Assembly (NCBI GenBank): GCA_028023455.1
Contig: JAQFVV010012509.1
Location: 2,854,001-2,918,000 of the forward strand
Length of the DNA stretch: 64,000 bases
Reading direction: 5' to 3'
Origin: Epiperipatus broadwayi
Lineage: Eukaryota; Onychophora; Udeonychophora; Euonychophora; Peripatidae
Notes under the pieces: model-generated
Told to the model about the DNA's origin: nothing
Database searches by the model: none
The model's input: only the letters and a program-made list of their open reading frames with translations
Position numbers and translations under genes: made by a program
Shown here: piece after piece, positions 46,250 through 59,295 of the stretch
Position numbering within the stretch: position 1 is the stretch's first letter
Layout: each line of letters starts with the position of its first letter

Positions 46250-49200
46250 AAAATATTACAATTTCCTGTAATGTTAAATAGAAAAAAACAAAATCTCCGA
46301 TTTAGGAAAAACAATATACTCGATAAACCAGCCAAAAGATTTGCGGTCTACAGGAAAATACAAAACAAGCTTAATTAAACTAGTTATAACAAAAGGGACA
46401 GGTGAATTAAAAGAAAATTACTAATATCTGCCCAGGTATTTATCAAGGGTTAGTAATATAAAACAGAAAGAACATGAAACGAATAAAACAGATGCAATAC
46501 ACTGTCGGATAAATAAATAAATAAAAATGGAATCTTCAAATTAAAACCCAATACACTCTAAATACAATAATCAGAAAATAGATAAAATATTGAAGGGATG
46601 TACAAAACTTATACTAAAGACAGGTTGCTTTGAAGATTAACCTGAGTCTTTAAAAGATTTAAACCCTAGTTAGAATATGAAAACATTTTACTTTGAGGCA
46701 TAAGGTTAGGTTCAGCAAATGTCTTTCAGCAGCACACACAGTTTATTTTATTTTAAAGTTTCTATTCAGATTTTGGTTTCCATTTATGTGTTCGGGAGTC
46801 TGGAGGCAATCTTAGGGATCAGTTCTTATTTGGGCTTTTAAGATATATCGAAAGAACAACTCTGTATCCGGGGTCTGTCTTTGGGTTGATTTAGCACTAC
46901 ATGTAGAAAAGATTCATCATGGCTTATAATTTTGACATTCTGCAGAGACAATCACTATTTAGCAAATAGTAGTCAATAATATAATTACGGCAGAATTTCT
47001 TATTAGCAGATAGCAAAATGTGATATTAGCACTGGTGGTATGTAGACACGGGCAGTAATTTTTAAAAAATAAGTCAGTACAGCAACTAGCATAAGGATCA
47101 CTTAGTGTACTAAAAGCTGAATCAATACTCAACAAACAGAGTAAAAATGAATAGCCAAATAATAATTAGTCTGAAATCCCAGAGCTGTTGATGCGCACTT
47201 CCATCTCCCGTGTTATCTTTAATTAGAAGTTTTTGCTCAGGGCAAATCTCTATCTCAGACTTAATCTCAGTCAAAAATTTGACCAGGGCTCCTATCTTAT
47301 CCAAAATTAATTTTAAAAAAAGTAAATGTAAAATTAAGCCTCAGCTTTTCTTTTTTAAAAATAAATTAAAATTAGATAACGATCAAAAACGAAAGAAAGG
47401 AATGTAGTCAAATTTTTTTTTTTTAAATTGAAACCAAAATGCTCTTCTTTTTTGCTTTGAAAGATTAAAACCTTTTAAATTTGAAAGTTTTTACAAAAAA
47501 AAATGTGTGTAAAGAAACTTATTTTTAAACTAAAAAGTAAAATCAGATAATTTTAAACTATAGCTGTGTATGTGCACTATAACATATAAAACTCAAATAT
47601 TTTTCTTTTAAAACCTTATAAAAACAAAAGTTAGTTTTAATTTCGCAATGGAATCCCTGAAGTGGACAAAGCATTCGGTTCAATATATTGTAACGCTGTC
47701 AAATATATGTGTTGTAAAACACATATATATGTACTACATATAATTTCATAATTTAAGAAAATAAAAATAGTTTAAATAAATGTTCAGAAATAATTAAAAT
47801 AATAGTGATCAGATTTTAAGTGGATTTGTTTTATGAATAATAAGAGAGGGGAAAGAGAGTCTGGTTTAGATATATTCAGAACCTGCTATCTTCTTTTTAT
47901 TATTAAAAAGAAAATATACAAATAGAAACAAAATCAAAATAGAAATAAACAAAATTGATTAATAAAGGTAATCTTTGTAAACTATTTCATCGGCAGGATT
48001 GCAATTAAATTTTGGAAAGATTTCTGCACGATAGGACAGTAGATTAAGGTAAGAGAAAGATTAGATAAATCATTTTAATTAAAAAACTAAAACCAAAAAT
48101 TTGATTAATGTGAACAATAGAAGAGGTAGGTATAAAAGCAGCAGCTTGATAGTTGAGTTAGTTTTTCAGAGTATTTTGTTCTTCATTCAACAAGATTAAG
48201 CAAAGAAAAATCAATAATAGCAATTATATCAGTTTTTTTAATTGCATAAGCAGCAACATGTGTTGCAAAGGGAATATCAGGAGTGTCCATCTGTGTTCCG
48301 TGCCCAGTTACCAGCACCATCAGTCTACCTCCTACTATCAATGCCTCACTCATGGTATAAGACTTGTCACTTAGAAGCAAGGAAGAAGTAAAAGAAAATC
48401 ATTGCTGCTTCCAAATGGCCGGCTATGAAGAATAACGGGAGCATCGGAAACTGAGGATCACACAGTGGAAAGAGAACTATGCTAACTATCAAAAAGATGA
48501 TCCGTCTCTCCATTAAAAAAAACCTAGGTAAATATGAACATTCTAAAGTTGTTACTGAAACAGAATTATTTGATCTAACATCTCGTTTCACCTGCTATGT
48601 CCCGTAGTATTATTCTTTCCCAAATTCAAACCTATCCAAATCCACGTATACTATCGTATATTAATGTATATGTGCGTATATTTACATTTGCATACATCTA
48701 CATATATTAATGGCTATGCATATAATTATAATGTGTATATTAAGTTATAAATATTAAATTAAAAGTAAGTTGTGTAAACATTGTATGTGTATAAGTGCAC
48801 CTACATATATATGCGAAAGAAACTGCAATGTAATAGATTTTATGAGCATTGCGATGAAATTGAATTATTTTACTTTTAAGTTATTATAAAACCTCTTTAT
48901 TTAACTTAAATTTCAATTCTAGAGATGACAAGATGATACATATAGCAGAATGTTTACAAAACTTAAATCTCTTAAAAGGTCGCCTTTTTTTTGGGAAATC
49001 TCATGTCACACACACCTAGTTTAATATTGTGGGAACCAAGAGTGACTTTTAAAATAAATTCTAAAATAGATTCTAAGACAAAAAAACAATCAAGCTGCAC
49101 TATTTTATGAATAACTTAGATTTTGCTTTTGTCTTTTCTAATGTTAATGGAACTATGTTAAAACTTAAGATTAAAAATTTATAAACTGTAAACAAGTTCA

Positions 49201-49800
49201 TGGTTTTCAGGGGGAGTAAAGGAGTTGATATAAAAATCCCAAAATCAAACACAGGTTTACCCTTTTTGAAATTAATGATTCAGTTGCTTCCAGGGGCTCT
49301 GCCCAATTTTACAATGGAAACAAAGAGCTAGAAGGCTTAATCTGTGCTGTCTTTTTTCGGAAAACTGTCTATATGAATGGAAGAGTTCAAGACCAACAGC
49401 CTGTCAAGAAGGCATCGGAGAGAAGCAGTCCGTGAAGAATGCCAGTGCCAAAAGCCACGAAGGACGCCTCAGCTAGAAGATCAGTAACAGTTTTTCCCGC
49501 AGAGCTCTTTAAAATAAATCTTAATGTAATGTAGTCTTAAAGTTTCTGAGCTAGCTATATAATTGAACGTTCACAATTTATAACTTCTAAATATTTTCTA
49601 ATAAAAATTAAACTCTGTAATATAATTTAATGTAATTTTAAAATTAATAATAATAATTGTAACAATCTTGCCTTATCTTAAATAAAATTCTCATTTAATA
49701 ATTCTCCTAATATAATAATTCACTAGTTATTATATTTTTATTTATCTATATTATCCTAATTTCCGTTCATGTCTATTCTCTTATTTTATTTTGTTTATTT
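46250..49800. other. Intron sequence, mixed composition, no recognised gene
   Basis: 48120-48600 has TATAAAAGCAGCAGC (48131) and two short minus-strand frames (48183-48380, 48367-48591) of unknown nature. 49250-49500 is relatively GC-rich. LTR-type organisation was considered, but no paired repeats were found. Confidence 0.35.
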
Positions 49801-49809
49801 CATTAATAT

Positions 49810-49965
49810 TGTAACGGTCAAGTTTTGTACATTCACATAACAGAATCTAGAATGGAGGCAGAGACTAAAACTGACCAGACCAGGAGTGTAATGTCCCGAA
49901 TCCGACCATGCTTCAACTTGTTTGTCAAAACTCCAAGACGCAAGTCCCTACGAATGACTATGCTT
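49810..49965 (-). repeat. SINE-like repeat (TGTAACGGTCA end)
   Basis: Minus strand carries GGTCGGATTCGGGACAT (B-box-like) about 80 bp before the end motif TTGACCGTTACA. Same layout as 50131-50265 and 55761-55950. Confidence 0.45.
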
Positions 49966-50130
49966 GAGGTTACATGTACTTGTATCTTTCGCAGCTGGCA
50001 TAGGGCAGTGAGTAACAGGAGACTGAGATTTTAGTTTATATATTAACTAATTTAATTGCTACAAGCATGAGACCAAAGATAACATTCAGAAATTATAATT
50101 AATGCATAGATAGTCATATTCTATATATAT

Positions 50131-50265
50131 TGTACCAGTCAAAATTGTATGTTAACTCAACACGATTCACAGCCTGGGTAAAAGTACCTCGAATCCAACC
50201 GTATGCGAGATCAAAGATAAAGAATATTTATGGAATCTGCTCTATTTATCCACTCTCTAAATCTG
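50131..50265 (-). repeat. SINE-like repeat (TGTACCAGTCA end)
   Basis: Minus strand reads TTTGATCTCGCATACGGTTG then GATTCGAGG, a tRNA anticodon-arm to T-arm arrangement, and ends TTTTGACTGGTACA at 50131. Confidence 0.5.
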
Positions 50266-50269
50266 CAAA

Positions 50270-52000
50270 CTAATTAACAACATTTTCGAGGCAAGCAATT
50301 AATCTTTTCCACACTCCGACCCACTAGCATCAACGGTAGAGCATGATTCTCAACTAATTCGTATGTCTAACTCTAATTATTAACTTTAATTAGACTATCT
50401 ATTCATTTAAATATAAAATTGTATGTGTGTGACCTTGAGTCATCAGAAAACAGCACAATAATTTATTAGAAATACTAATTTTAGAATGAATAAATAGAGA
50501 TGAAACACAGGTAGCTTAAATTCACAGAATGTCTCTGATTTGATTTCATAAATTATTTAACACAAATTTCTATTCTGTTATTTATTATCCCTCTGGCAAG
50601 AGAGTGGTATAGTTTATATGCCAATCTAACAAATGTAAACGATTATCAATTTGAGGGAGATGCCCGCCCAAGTCTGAGATATAGGAATGGATATTTTTAA
50701 AGAGCTACGATAAACATAATTTTATTCTGATTGATTTTATTTTAAGAGAGAAATGATTAACTTAATCTATAGAGATTGGTGTCAGAGAGAGTGACACATT
50801 TAAAATATAAATGGATCGCGATATTCGCAAATATTTCAAAATTTAAAATACATAAATTAGTCAGATCATGGTCAATCCGCCATAATGTGCTCAGACAAAG
50901 GAAAGTAAACAAATCCCAACATTTGATATGACTCAATTTACCTGCCCTGTTCCCATGATGCCAAGAAAGAATAGTCTGCGCCATTAGCAAACCTAAAATA
51001 CTTTAGGTGAAAGTATGAGAATCACCAAGGCTATCCAAGCTCCGCTTGCCCCAGTTCTTCCCATTTTATCTTTCATATCCTGATAAGAAAATTATTGCCA
51101 GTGAAATTATCACATGGTCTAGTTCTGATCCAGCGATCACCAAAGAATAAAAGACAAATAATCAAGCCATATGCCGGCAAGACAAAATACGAGTACTGGA
51201 GAATATATTTTAGCATTTAAGTATATAATTGTGCTGAGCTATAAAGATTATACAAATGTATACAGATTGATCAAAATCAGACAAACAAGAATAAAATAAT
51301 CATTAATTATTATTACGAATATTTGTAATTAGCGATACGTCTCTTCCCTCAACACAAAATCCCACTAACATTTCAAATGACATTCTATTTCTCTCATTAT
51401 TTAACATGAATATAATTTATAAACCCCCTCCCTTTCACTCTTTAAAAATGAAATATTTTAACTAAATAACTTCTCAAACTTGAATCTCAGGTCTCCCCAC
51501 GACTAAACCGTGTACGTATAAATATAAAAAAGACACATAATAATATAAAATGGTTTCATCTCGACAAAACAAAGGTTGCTCCAAGTATTAATCTTCAGAG
51601 CTAGGGAATTATTTATTTTTATTTACCGACAAACATTGATCGGAAAATAGGCAGAAAATATTTATTTAAGTAAAGCTTTTGTCGAGATGGAACAAAAATT
51701 GGCATATATTCATTTCATTTTAAGTAATTAATAATATTTTCTAAACCGCAATTGGAAAGAAGTTTAGCATTAAGAAGAGGCATAATTTTAAAACAGATAG
51801 AAAGAGACCAAAGACATTAGATTTTAAGTAATAACAAGTATATTTTATAGAATATTAAGTTAAATATTTTAAATTACATTATGGGGATTATACTTTAGAA
51901 AACATTACAATTAGCAGGAGTTACATTATTGGATCATTAGAGTTTAGAAGAATTAATTAGGCAGTTAGAAATAAATTGGAGACATATTACCTAATTTATT
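50270..52000. other. Intron sequence without recognised genes
   Basis: Moderate complexity, no supported feature. Confidence 0.45.
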
Positions 52001-52637
52001 AATACGTGTATTGGTGATTATTTATCATTTCATCATATATGTGCTTGAGTGTATCGGTGTTATTAGATAGAGTGGAGAGTGATGGGTCATCTGAAAGTCT
52101 GTGCTCATATACCCTATATTACATATATAGACACAGGTATATAATAAGCCTGTGTTTCAGTTATTGCATTGTAGAGATGCCTGCCCATCTTTGCATATGT
52201 ATTAAATGGATTATGTCCTGTACATGTGGGGTTCAGATTGACCTTAGGTAAACATGGGTGTGACAAGAATCTCGGCCTTAGGGTGGCCTTCGAGCATTCC
52301 ATCATCAGATTTTCAATTGGATGGACGGTTGAAGAGTTGGAGTGTGTAGTGGATTGGAGCCTGTCCATTAACGTATGAAGTTTGTCTATCTTAATATATA
52401 TCTGAGCACTTATAGTATATATGTGTGGAAGATGATAATCTGGACCAACTGATGATTGCTGGTTTAGCATGAAATACATATATTGGTGATTATTTATCTT
52501 TTCAGCATATATGTGCTTGAGTGTATTGGTGTTATTAGATAGAGTGGAGAGTGATGGGTCATCTGAAAGTCTGTGCTCATATACCCTATATTACATACAT
52601 AGAGACAGGTATATAATAAGCCTGTGTTTCAGTTATG
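52001..52637 (-). mobile_element. Second hammerhead repeat array, about 1.35 units, inverted orientation
   Basis: The array starts at AATACGTGTA (52001-52010), the stem III and cleavage segment of the ribozyme, runs through one complete unit and ends in a second partial unit at about 52637. Predicted cleavage points after 52010 and after 52482 give a 472-nt monomer. It lies in MKS1 intron 1 and reads antisense to units at 9291-10170. The flanks show no clear target-site duplication by eye. Confidence 0.8.
52434..52493 (+). ncRNA. Type I hammerhead ribozyme, intact core (copy 5)
   Basis: ACCAA 52444-52448, CTGATGA 52449-52455, stem II TGCT/AGCA, GAAA 52471-52474 and TTGGT 52483-52487 are all intact. 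The outer stem I reads GATAATC against GATTATT, so a G-U pair in copy 1 becomes A-U here and pairing is kept. Stem III reads TACATA. In the sense orientation of MKS1 it would be part of the primary transcript. Confidence 0.82.
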
Positions 52638-52639
52638 AG

Positions 52640-55600
52640 TCCAAATGGATTTTGAATCCCACGATGAAAACTGAATTTCCACACGGGCATAGCTAGCTAT
52701 GAATTGAATAAAAGAGTTCAACAGTTCATTTTTACGAGGTTTCTCCGACTTATGGTATTTTGATGATCATATTTAGGACACGGGCAAGGTTGACGCTGTC
52801 TACTCTGCTGTCATACTTTGGAACATCTTCATCATTATTTTAAAATTTTGACTGGCGTAGATTTGCCAGGCAATTGCTGACAAAATCTGGGAGTGGCCTT
52901 TCTATTGTTCTCTTTGGCTATTTATATTTTTTTCAACTATTTTTGGGAAATTCCCTTTTTCATATGCTCCTGGCTAAGTGGCAAAGTTGGAATACCTAAA
53001 GTATATTGGTATTGTATTCTTGAGATCAACTTTCCAATAAACCCAATGATTTAATTGTTTCAAATCTATTTTTAATTAAATGTAGATTTGCAGAATTTAT
53101 ATTTCAAATTACTTTTTTATTTTAATTTTACTTTAATTAGAAAATCAATTACCATTTTGTTAATGGATTTTCTTTTGTTTGATGCTACAGAATGTTAATA
53201 AGGTTTATCGTGAAAGCAAATGGGCCAGAATAAAATACTTAAAAAAATATCACATTAAAAATTTATATATTATATTGATTTTTATAAAAGTTTCCATCTG
53301 TAATTCTATATATATATGTAAGCATATATATAAATCTATTTGGGCCCCTCTAATATTTATAGTAAAATATTTTAATAGAAAATTAATACTTTAATAACTT
53401 ATTTACTGGCCTAAAATTTAAAATGTAGATAAAATGGCAGACGGAAAGTTTTACAAACATCATAACATGCGTGGATCAGGTTTGATCCTTGTCTAGTAAT
53501 CTAGAAAGATGTGAAGCATGGATCTGACCTATCCATCTGCTTCATTATATATATAATTAACTAGGATTGAAAGGGAACGAGAAATAACATGAAACCAGAA
53601 TAAATTTAACCTATATTTATTAAATAAATAGAACATAAAATTAATGTGGGAAAAACATGCAGTCTCTATAACATGAGGGTTTAGCATGTCTTCTCATTAA
53701 ATCCTTAGTTATTAATATGAATTGATCTATTTAAAGAATCACTGGATGGTGCCTACATTAGACATGGCAATTCCTATTGAAAGTGGTAGCTACTATCATA
53801 AAAATGTTGTGCTAATCTTAGGCAAAATATTTATTGTAACACCATTAACTTAGTAAATTTATGAGTGTATAAATCAGCTCAGAGTTGAGATTGAAGCTAG
53901 GAACTAAAGATAGAAATTTCAGTTTAATACTGAATAATTAACTTATAGGACTCAGAATTGCCTATGCAAGGTGACCGACTGCTATAGCCCAGGAAAATAT
54001 GATAACGGAGTGCCCTGTAAGAGTTTTCATGACCAACACTGGGACCGAGCATTTTGTTGCTAAAAGATCAAGATTGGCTAACACTACTACCTGGAATTAT
54101 GTGTCAGGTCTTACTTGTGTTCATCCCAAAAGAAGATAAGATGGTGTGGACTTGCCCATGGCCCCATCGTAAGGAGAAGAGCCAGCAAAATGTGAAACAT
54201 TGGATGATAATTTTAGATATCTAATCCGTCAAGCGAAGGTATGACTTTAATTAATATTTTAGAAATACACGATGATAACCTGGTCAATATTACTATTAGG
54301 AGCCAATTCTGACAACACTATAATTGAGCGACATTAGAGGGATAACGAAATATAATAAAACTCCTGTTTATAGGTTTCAATCTATACATAGAAATTATTA
54401 CGAGGGAGGGGAAAGTATATTTGATTGACTGGCTAAATAATAACTGAATATACTTTCATATTACTAAAACTAGTACATTAAGATGGAAATTTAATAGGAA
54501 GCCATAATACATTTAGAATTATAGGAATTCGAATCGGAGAGCATGGAGAATGTCATTAAGAAACAGTTATGGGAAAATATTTGCAAGTATATCTTAGAAT
54601 ATTTATTACGTTTAAATGCATGCTGCTTCGAGGCATTGGCATATAAATAACAATAAAGAAATATAGGCAAAACTGCAATGATAGACAAAGAATTTAGATT
54701 AGATTACATTTAGTTTAAATAAGATATTTAACAAGAGATAGGTAAGTTATACAAATTATACCTTATTTACTTTAACAAGAATCTATAATGAAAACATTTA
54801 TAGGATTTAGAATGTTACATTAGTTTATCTTTAGCTAGCTTTAAACTTTAAGTTGAGGATTTAAATTTTAAAAATAATTAACACAGAGCTCTGCGGTTAT
54901 GAATTGGTGTTACCGATTAGTTGCTGGACTAGATAAGCAGGTGTTGGCTTTCAGGTATCATAGTAGTCTTCTTGAATGGGTGTAGCATCTACATTATGGA
55001 AGTAGACTGTTGCTGGATGGTTTTATGTTGCTGTTCTGATAGTTGAAGCATCGGCTGGCAGCGGGCACATCATTCTTTCGTGGATTTAGAAACAGTCATC
55101 GCTTTTCTCCAGCCAGATTTTTCAAAGATCAATCTGACATGGATTAGGTATAGTAATGCTCTTCTAAAATTAAGGATTCCATCACTCAAGCTTAAAATAT
55201 ACCCTGTTTATATTTTTTTTACAAAGCACTTAACTAGAGAATAATTTATTTTGCCTGGAAACCCATTAACTCTAAAATATTACATTAAATTATAAGATTT
55301 CCCAATTTGATCAAAATGCCTTTGTTTAAGTTTCCATGGCACTTTAGATCCTCTGCATCCAATAGTGCTGCTCCAGTGAATTTAATGAGTACACTTTTGC
55401 CACAAACGAATTTGAGTATAGCAGTTATCAACTTTCAAACATTGATTTGACCACAGGTGCGGTGGACTTAATGCAAATTTGTTTATAGCTAACTTTTTAT
55501 TTTTAGCTAATTTAACTAAAAGCATTTTGCTCTTTTTACAAAATTAAATCATGCCACTCTATATATATTATTATACTAGGTGAATCATACATCCACTTAT

Positions 55601-55760
55601 GAATTTGTATTTAATAAACTTATTAAATTGACACTTTTACTATTTAAAATTATAATATAAATCATTCCCTTATAAAATATAACATTTAAACCATTATATT
55701 TGATGTTACACTTACTGGCCTATGTATGTACAACATGTATTCGTGTGCGCATATATAATG
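52640..55760. other. Intron sequence without recognised genes
   Basis: 53990-54200 and 54880-55150 are relatively GC-rich blocks without long frames. Possibly old retroelement sequence. Confidence 0.4.
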
Positions 55761-55950
55761 TGTACCAGTCATGATAGTAAAGTTTATATGTTTATTTTCA
55801 GAAAATGAATATTTTAATAGGGTTTGAATTCAGCACAGATGGACTTGATTGTTAAACTAGAACATGCAACGAGAAGGACTTGAATCTGACCATTGCAATA
55901 TTTATGATATTCCATGATTCAAAATGGAGATGAGTAATATTAGCCATTTT
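55761..55950 (-). repeat. SINE-like repeat (TGTACCAGTCA end)
   Basis: Minus strand has ATGGCTAATATTACTCATC (weak A box), then ATGGTCAGATTCAAGTCC (B-box-like), and ends ATGACTGGTACA at 55761. Confidence 0.45.
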
Positions 55951-58255
55951 AGAGAGATTATTAGAAGCTCTCATAATTGATTTATGCTGCTCTTCGGCAC
56001 ACATGTAAATCTCCGTTCTGAAATCTAATTTTATACATGTTAGTTAAGCTACTATGATTTAGCTTACTATAATTAAGGTTTGCCTGTTGATAAACTGTGT
56101 CTAGTTAATTAATAACAAGAATGATATTCCAAAGCGTATTATAAATAATTAAGTAAGTCCCAAATATGCTTTACTCCTTAGTTTATGATATAAACTATTC
56201 AGATTTAATTTGTAAACTAGATCACTTTAATTAACCCTTTTTAGCATATTTTTGGTATGCTAATCCATGAATTGAATTGCAGTGGTTTCGCAGACTGAAG
56301 CTATATATTTATCGCATTTATTTAGTTATTAAGAATACATATTAGTATTTGTTGTTGCAAATGCATCTTTATAAAGCACATAGAATGCTTAATGCCTTGC
56401 TATATTTCTGATGTGTCTGCTATTAGTAAAGTCGTCTCCTCCATAATTTTGGGTTTAAAGAAACAAACATATTACTGAGTTTAAGGCCAGAACACTCGAG
56501 TCGCCAATCTGAGCCGCTGAACTTATTATTTCTTATTAATGTAGCAAGCCATTTGGTTTTAGGGCACTGAGTATTTAATATTGAAGCCTGTGAGTAACGA
56601 TACATTGGTACCACAATTTTTAAGTTAGTCTTAGTGCTATGGTTACAGACACCATGCTACAATCAGCAGTTCGTCCCTTTATACTACTATTCAGTTCAGC
56701 ATTGATCTGAACACCTGATCTTGTTTATATATAAACGATCTGCATAGGGAGCATGTTATTGCTTAATATGTATTTTTAATAAATAAATTTAATTTTATCA
56801 TTGTCATTTTTGTAAAATTTAACTCTTAGCAAACCTCATAGGAATGGCATAGCATAATTCATGCATGAATATAAACTGTAGATAGGAATATTAATTTATA
56901 ATAATTTAAAGTTAAACTATAAAGTGCATTTTAATGATGAGATCTCACACTGAACCAGCTCATCATTGTAAAATACCTGCAAGTGTAAAATCCCAATTCA
57001 CTTTTATTTTGTATTATTTAACTCATTCTAATAATTAAATATATTTAATTATAATAATGTTTATTGTGTTATTCACAACTTATCTTAAATCTTATTCAAA
57101 TCTATTCATTTTGGTATTAATTATTAATGTATGCATTATCTAGTCAGCCATATGTGTGTGTGTTTAGTTAAATTAGTATTAATTTAGTCATTATTCCCTG
57201 AGTCTCATTCTCCACCCTTTGCTACTGCTAGCACGCAAACTAAAAGAGGCCGAGTGTAACCTCATATCTGTCATCCATAGGGTAGTAAATCATGGAGCGT
57301 TGGTGAGGGAACTGAGGTGCAATCTGATTTGAGGTCTCAACCCCTCCTCTAAATCAGCTTTGGGATTTGCCAAAATTCTGGATATTTTGTTGCTTAAATG
57401 TACAAATATGACCATTACATTACTAAAGTTTAGACATTACTAAAAGAAAGGACTATTAATATTATAAAACCATATTTAATATTTAGTAATTATTGAATGT
57501 TTGTTTTACTGTACTGAATATGTGTGTGTGTGCATAGGAATAAAAAGTATTTATTAAATATTATTTGATCTATTTTCTCTTTTCTTCATTTGCATCACCA
57601 TGATTATATGATTATTGCTATGTACTCATTATTAATGTGCTGAGTCCCCTGTTCGAGATGTTGGAGCTAGTCTGGATAAGTCTTCAAGTGCTGAGTTTAT
57701 TTGCCTTTTGTCCACATATGCTGGCTATATTATAAAGTTTATATATCTGGATGGCAGCTGAGATTTGACTCAAAACATAAATTGCCTTGGAGGATTGGTG
57801 CTGTCCCAGCAGTTATGGAGAGATGCTATGATCAGGAAAAATGCCGAGACTGTGTTTGTGTAGCCTTGATGTAGTCATAGGTATCATTGATAGTTAATCT
57901 ATCAATGGTATTCTACTCCTCTGCTTGAACATGCGATCACTAGGTCGAAGATATTATAAACTTAGAAATGAATATAAATAATGTCTGTAATGAATAAAAA
58001 CTTGAATAGTTGAAGTAAATTAGTAAATAATAAATGAAAAATAATAGTTGTCATCTGATAATGAGATAATAAATATAAAAAAATATGAAATAAATGTTTT
58101 CCAAATGGATACAATACGTATACAAATACATACACATTGATATATAAATCAACATTCCCCCCATAATCGTTACAATATATATATGTATACAATACACAAA
58201 TGTATAAAATATTTTAGAAATATGCCATAATATATAAATATATATTTATTTGTAG
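55951..58255. other. Last part of MKS1 intron 1, no other feature recognised
   Basis: 57180-57370 and 57640-57950 are higher-complexity blocks without recognisable coding. The stretch before exon 2 is AT-rich with a usable pyrimidine-poor acceptor. Confidence 0.4.
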
Positions 58256-58424
58256 AATACATCTAGAAAAAGTATCTTCACGTGCGATCAGTCCACACAG
58301 TATTATTGAACAAAGTGTCAGTGATAATATTGAAATGCGAGATTTAGAAATGCAGCGGAATGTGATCAGTGAAAGAATAATTGAAGAATATACTTTTAAT
58401 TGGCAAGAAAAAGTTTTCTCTCAG
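58256..58424 (+). CDS. MKS1: MKS1 coding exon 2
   Basis: 169-bp exon with acceptor TTATTTGTAG at 58246-58255 and donor CAG/GTAAAT at 58424/58425. Its first base completes the lysine codon split by intron 1, and 56 further sense codons follow with no stop. It starts IHLEKVSSR, continuing NLKIK from exon 1 into the conserved N-terminal block. It ends NWQEKVFSQ, matching the conserved WQEKLFSQ motif of MKS1. Between them is a hydrophilic, probably helical stretch rich in Glu, Arg and Ser (IEMRDLEMQRNVISERIIEE). The B9 domain lies much further downstream in the family, so it is absent here. Exon 2 ends in phase 0. No following exon encoding the next conserved block was found before 64000, so the gene runs out of the window. 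Confidence 0.92.
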
Positions 58425-59164
58425 GTAAATTGTAAATTCATGATTGCAATGCCACATTGATGGCAGAAATTATTTATTTATTTTTATGATTAATGTTACC
58501 TTTCTCTTGTTCTTATAATATTGATTTGTTTTTTTATGAGAGGTAGAAAATATTTTATCAGTCAATACAAAATTTATAATTCTTACATATTCTATCTACA
58601 GATGCAGTAGATATGGTTTTAACAATGTTTATTGTATTTCTGACTGCATTCTCTTTTAATTATAAAATTGTAAAAAAAAATTCATGGTATTTGTATTTTA
58701 ATTTTGAATTTCCTTTATTTTGTTATTGCTAATAATAATTTTAGTATACTTAAAAATTCTATTTTTACATGCACTTTAAGCATATGAATAAAATTATTCA
58801 AAAGAGGAAATAATCTTCCAGATCTACGTATTGTTGAACCAGCATTCTTCGCTTAGCTCTAGTCAAACCTCTCATATGTCATCACCTGTTTTCATTACTT
58901 ATTAATGTCACATTATTACAATTTAATATACTTGTACCAATATTCTTGAAGTCACACATTTGACAAATAACATCCTGGAGGTCATTTACCTTTTTTTTTT
59001 GGATATTTTATTCATGGATTAAAAATGTCTGTGATAAAATTGATTTAAGATATTACACATGGGGAAAAAAAAGAAAGATGGAGTTCTAATTAAAGTTTAT
59101 ATCTGGGCTAAAAATAATACAGTAATCTCTAGATGATAAATAATTAGTAATAATCATTAGTGTG

Positions 59165-59295
59165 TTGTCCTACATGGGTTTAGTGCAGTGGTAGGATGTC
59201 AGATTCCAGAGTGTGAAATCCTTGAATTGATCCCAATGCTGGCTCTTCTGAAGTTCAAACTTTTTATGAACTCTCAAACCGTAAAGCCATTTTAT
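59165..59295 (+). repeat. tRNA-derived SINE-like repeat, plus strand
   Basis: TTTAGTGCAGTGGTAGG (59180-59196) resembles an A box, and CCTTGAATTGATCCCAA (about 59221) resembles a B box about 40 bp later, as in a tRNA head. A short body follows, ending near GTAAAGCCATTTTATTTAG. Confidence 0.5.

Larger units (their letters stand above)
27000..58255 (+). other. MKS1: MKS1 intron 1 (about 31 kb)
   Basis: Phase-2 intron bounded by GT at 27000 and AG at 58254-58255. It accounts for about half of the window. It contains a LINE relic, a hairpin insertion, SINE-like repeats, a TIR element with a nested hAT, a mariner-like element, a LINE tail and a hammerhead repeat array. Most of these are listed separately. 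No host exon of another gene was recognised inside it. Confidence 0.85.

Noticed and set aside
48120-48600. LTR retrotransposon promoter and small proteins near TATAAAAGCAGCAGC
   Set aside because: No second LTR, primer-binding site or recognisable gag/pol. The two short frames match nothing I know.
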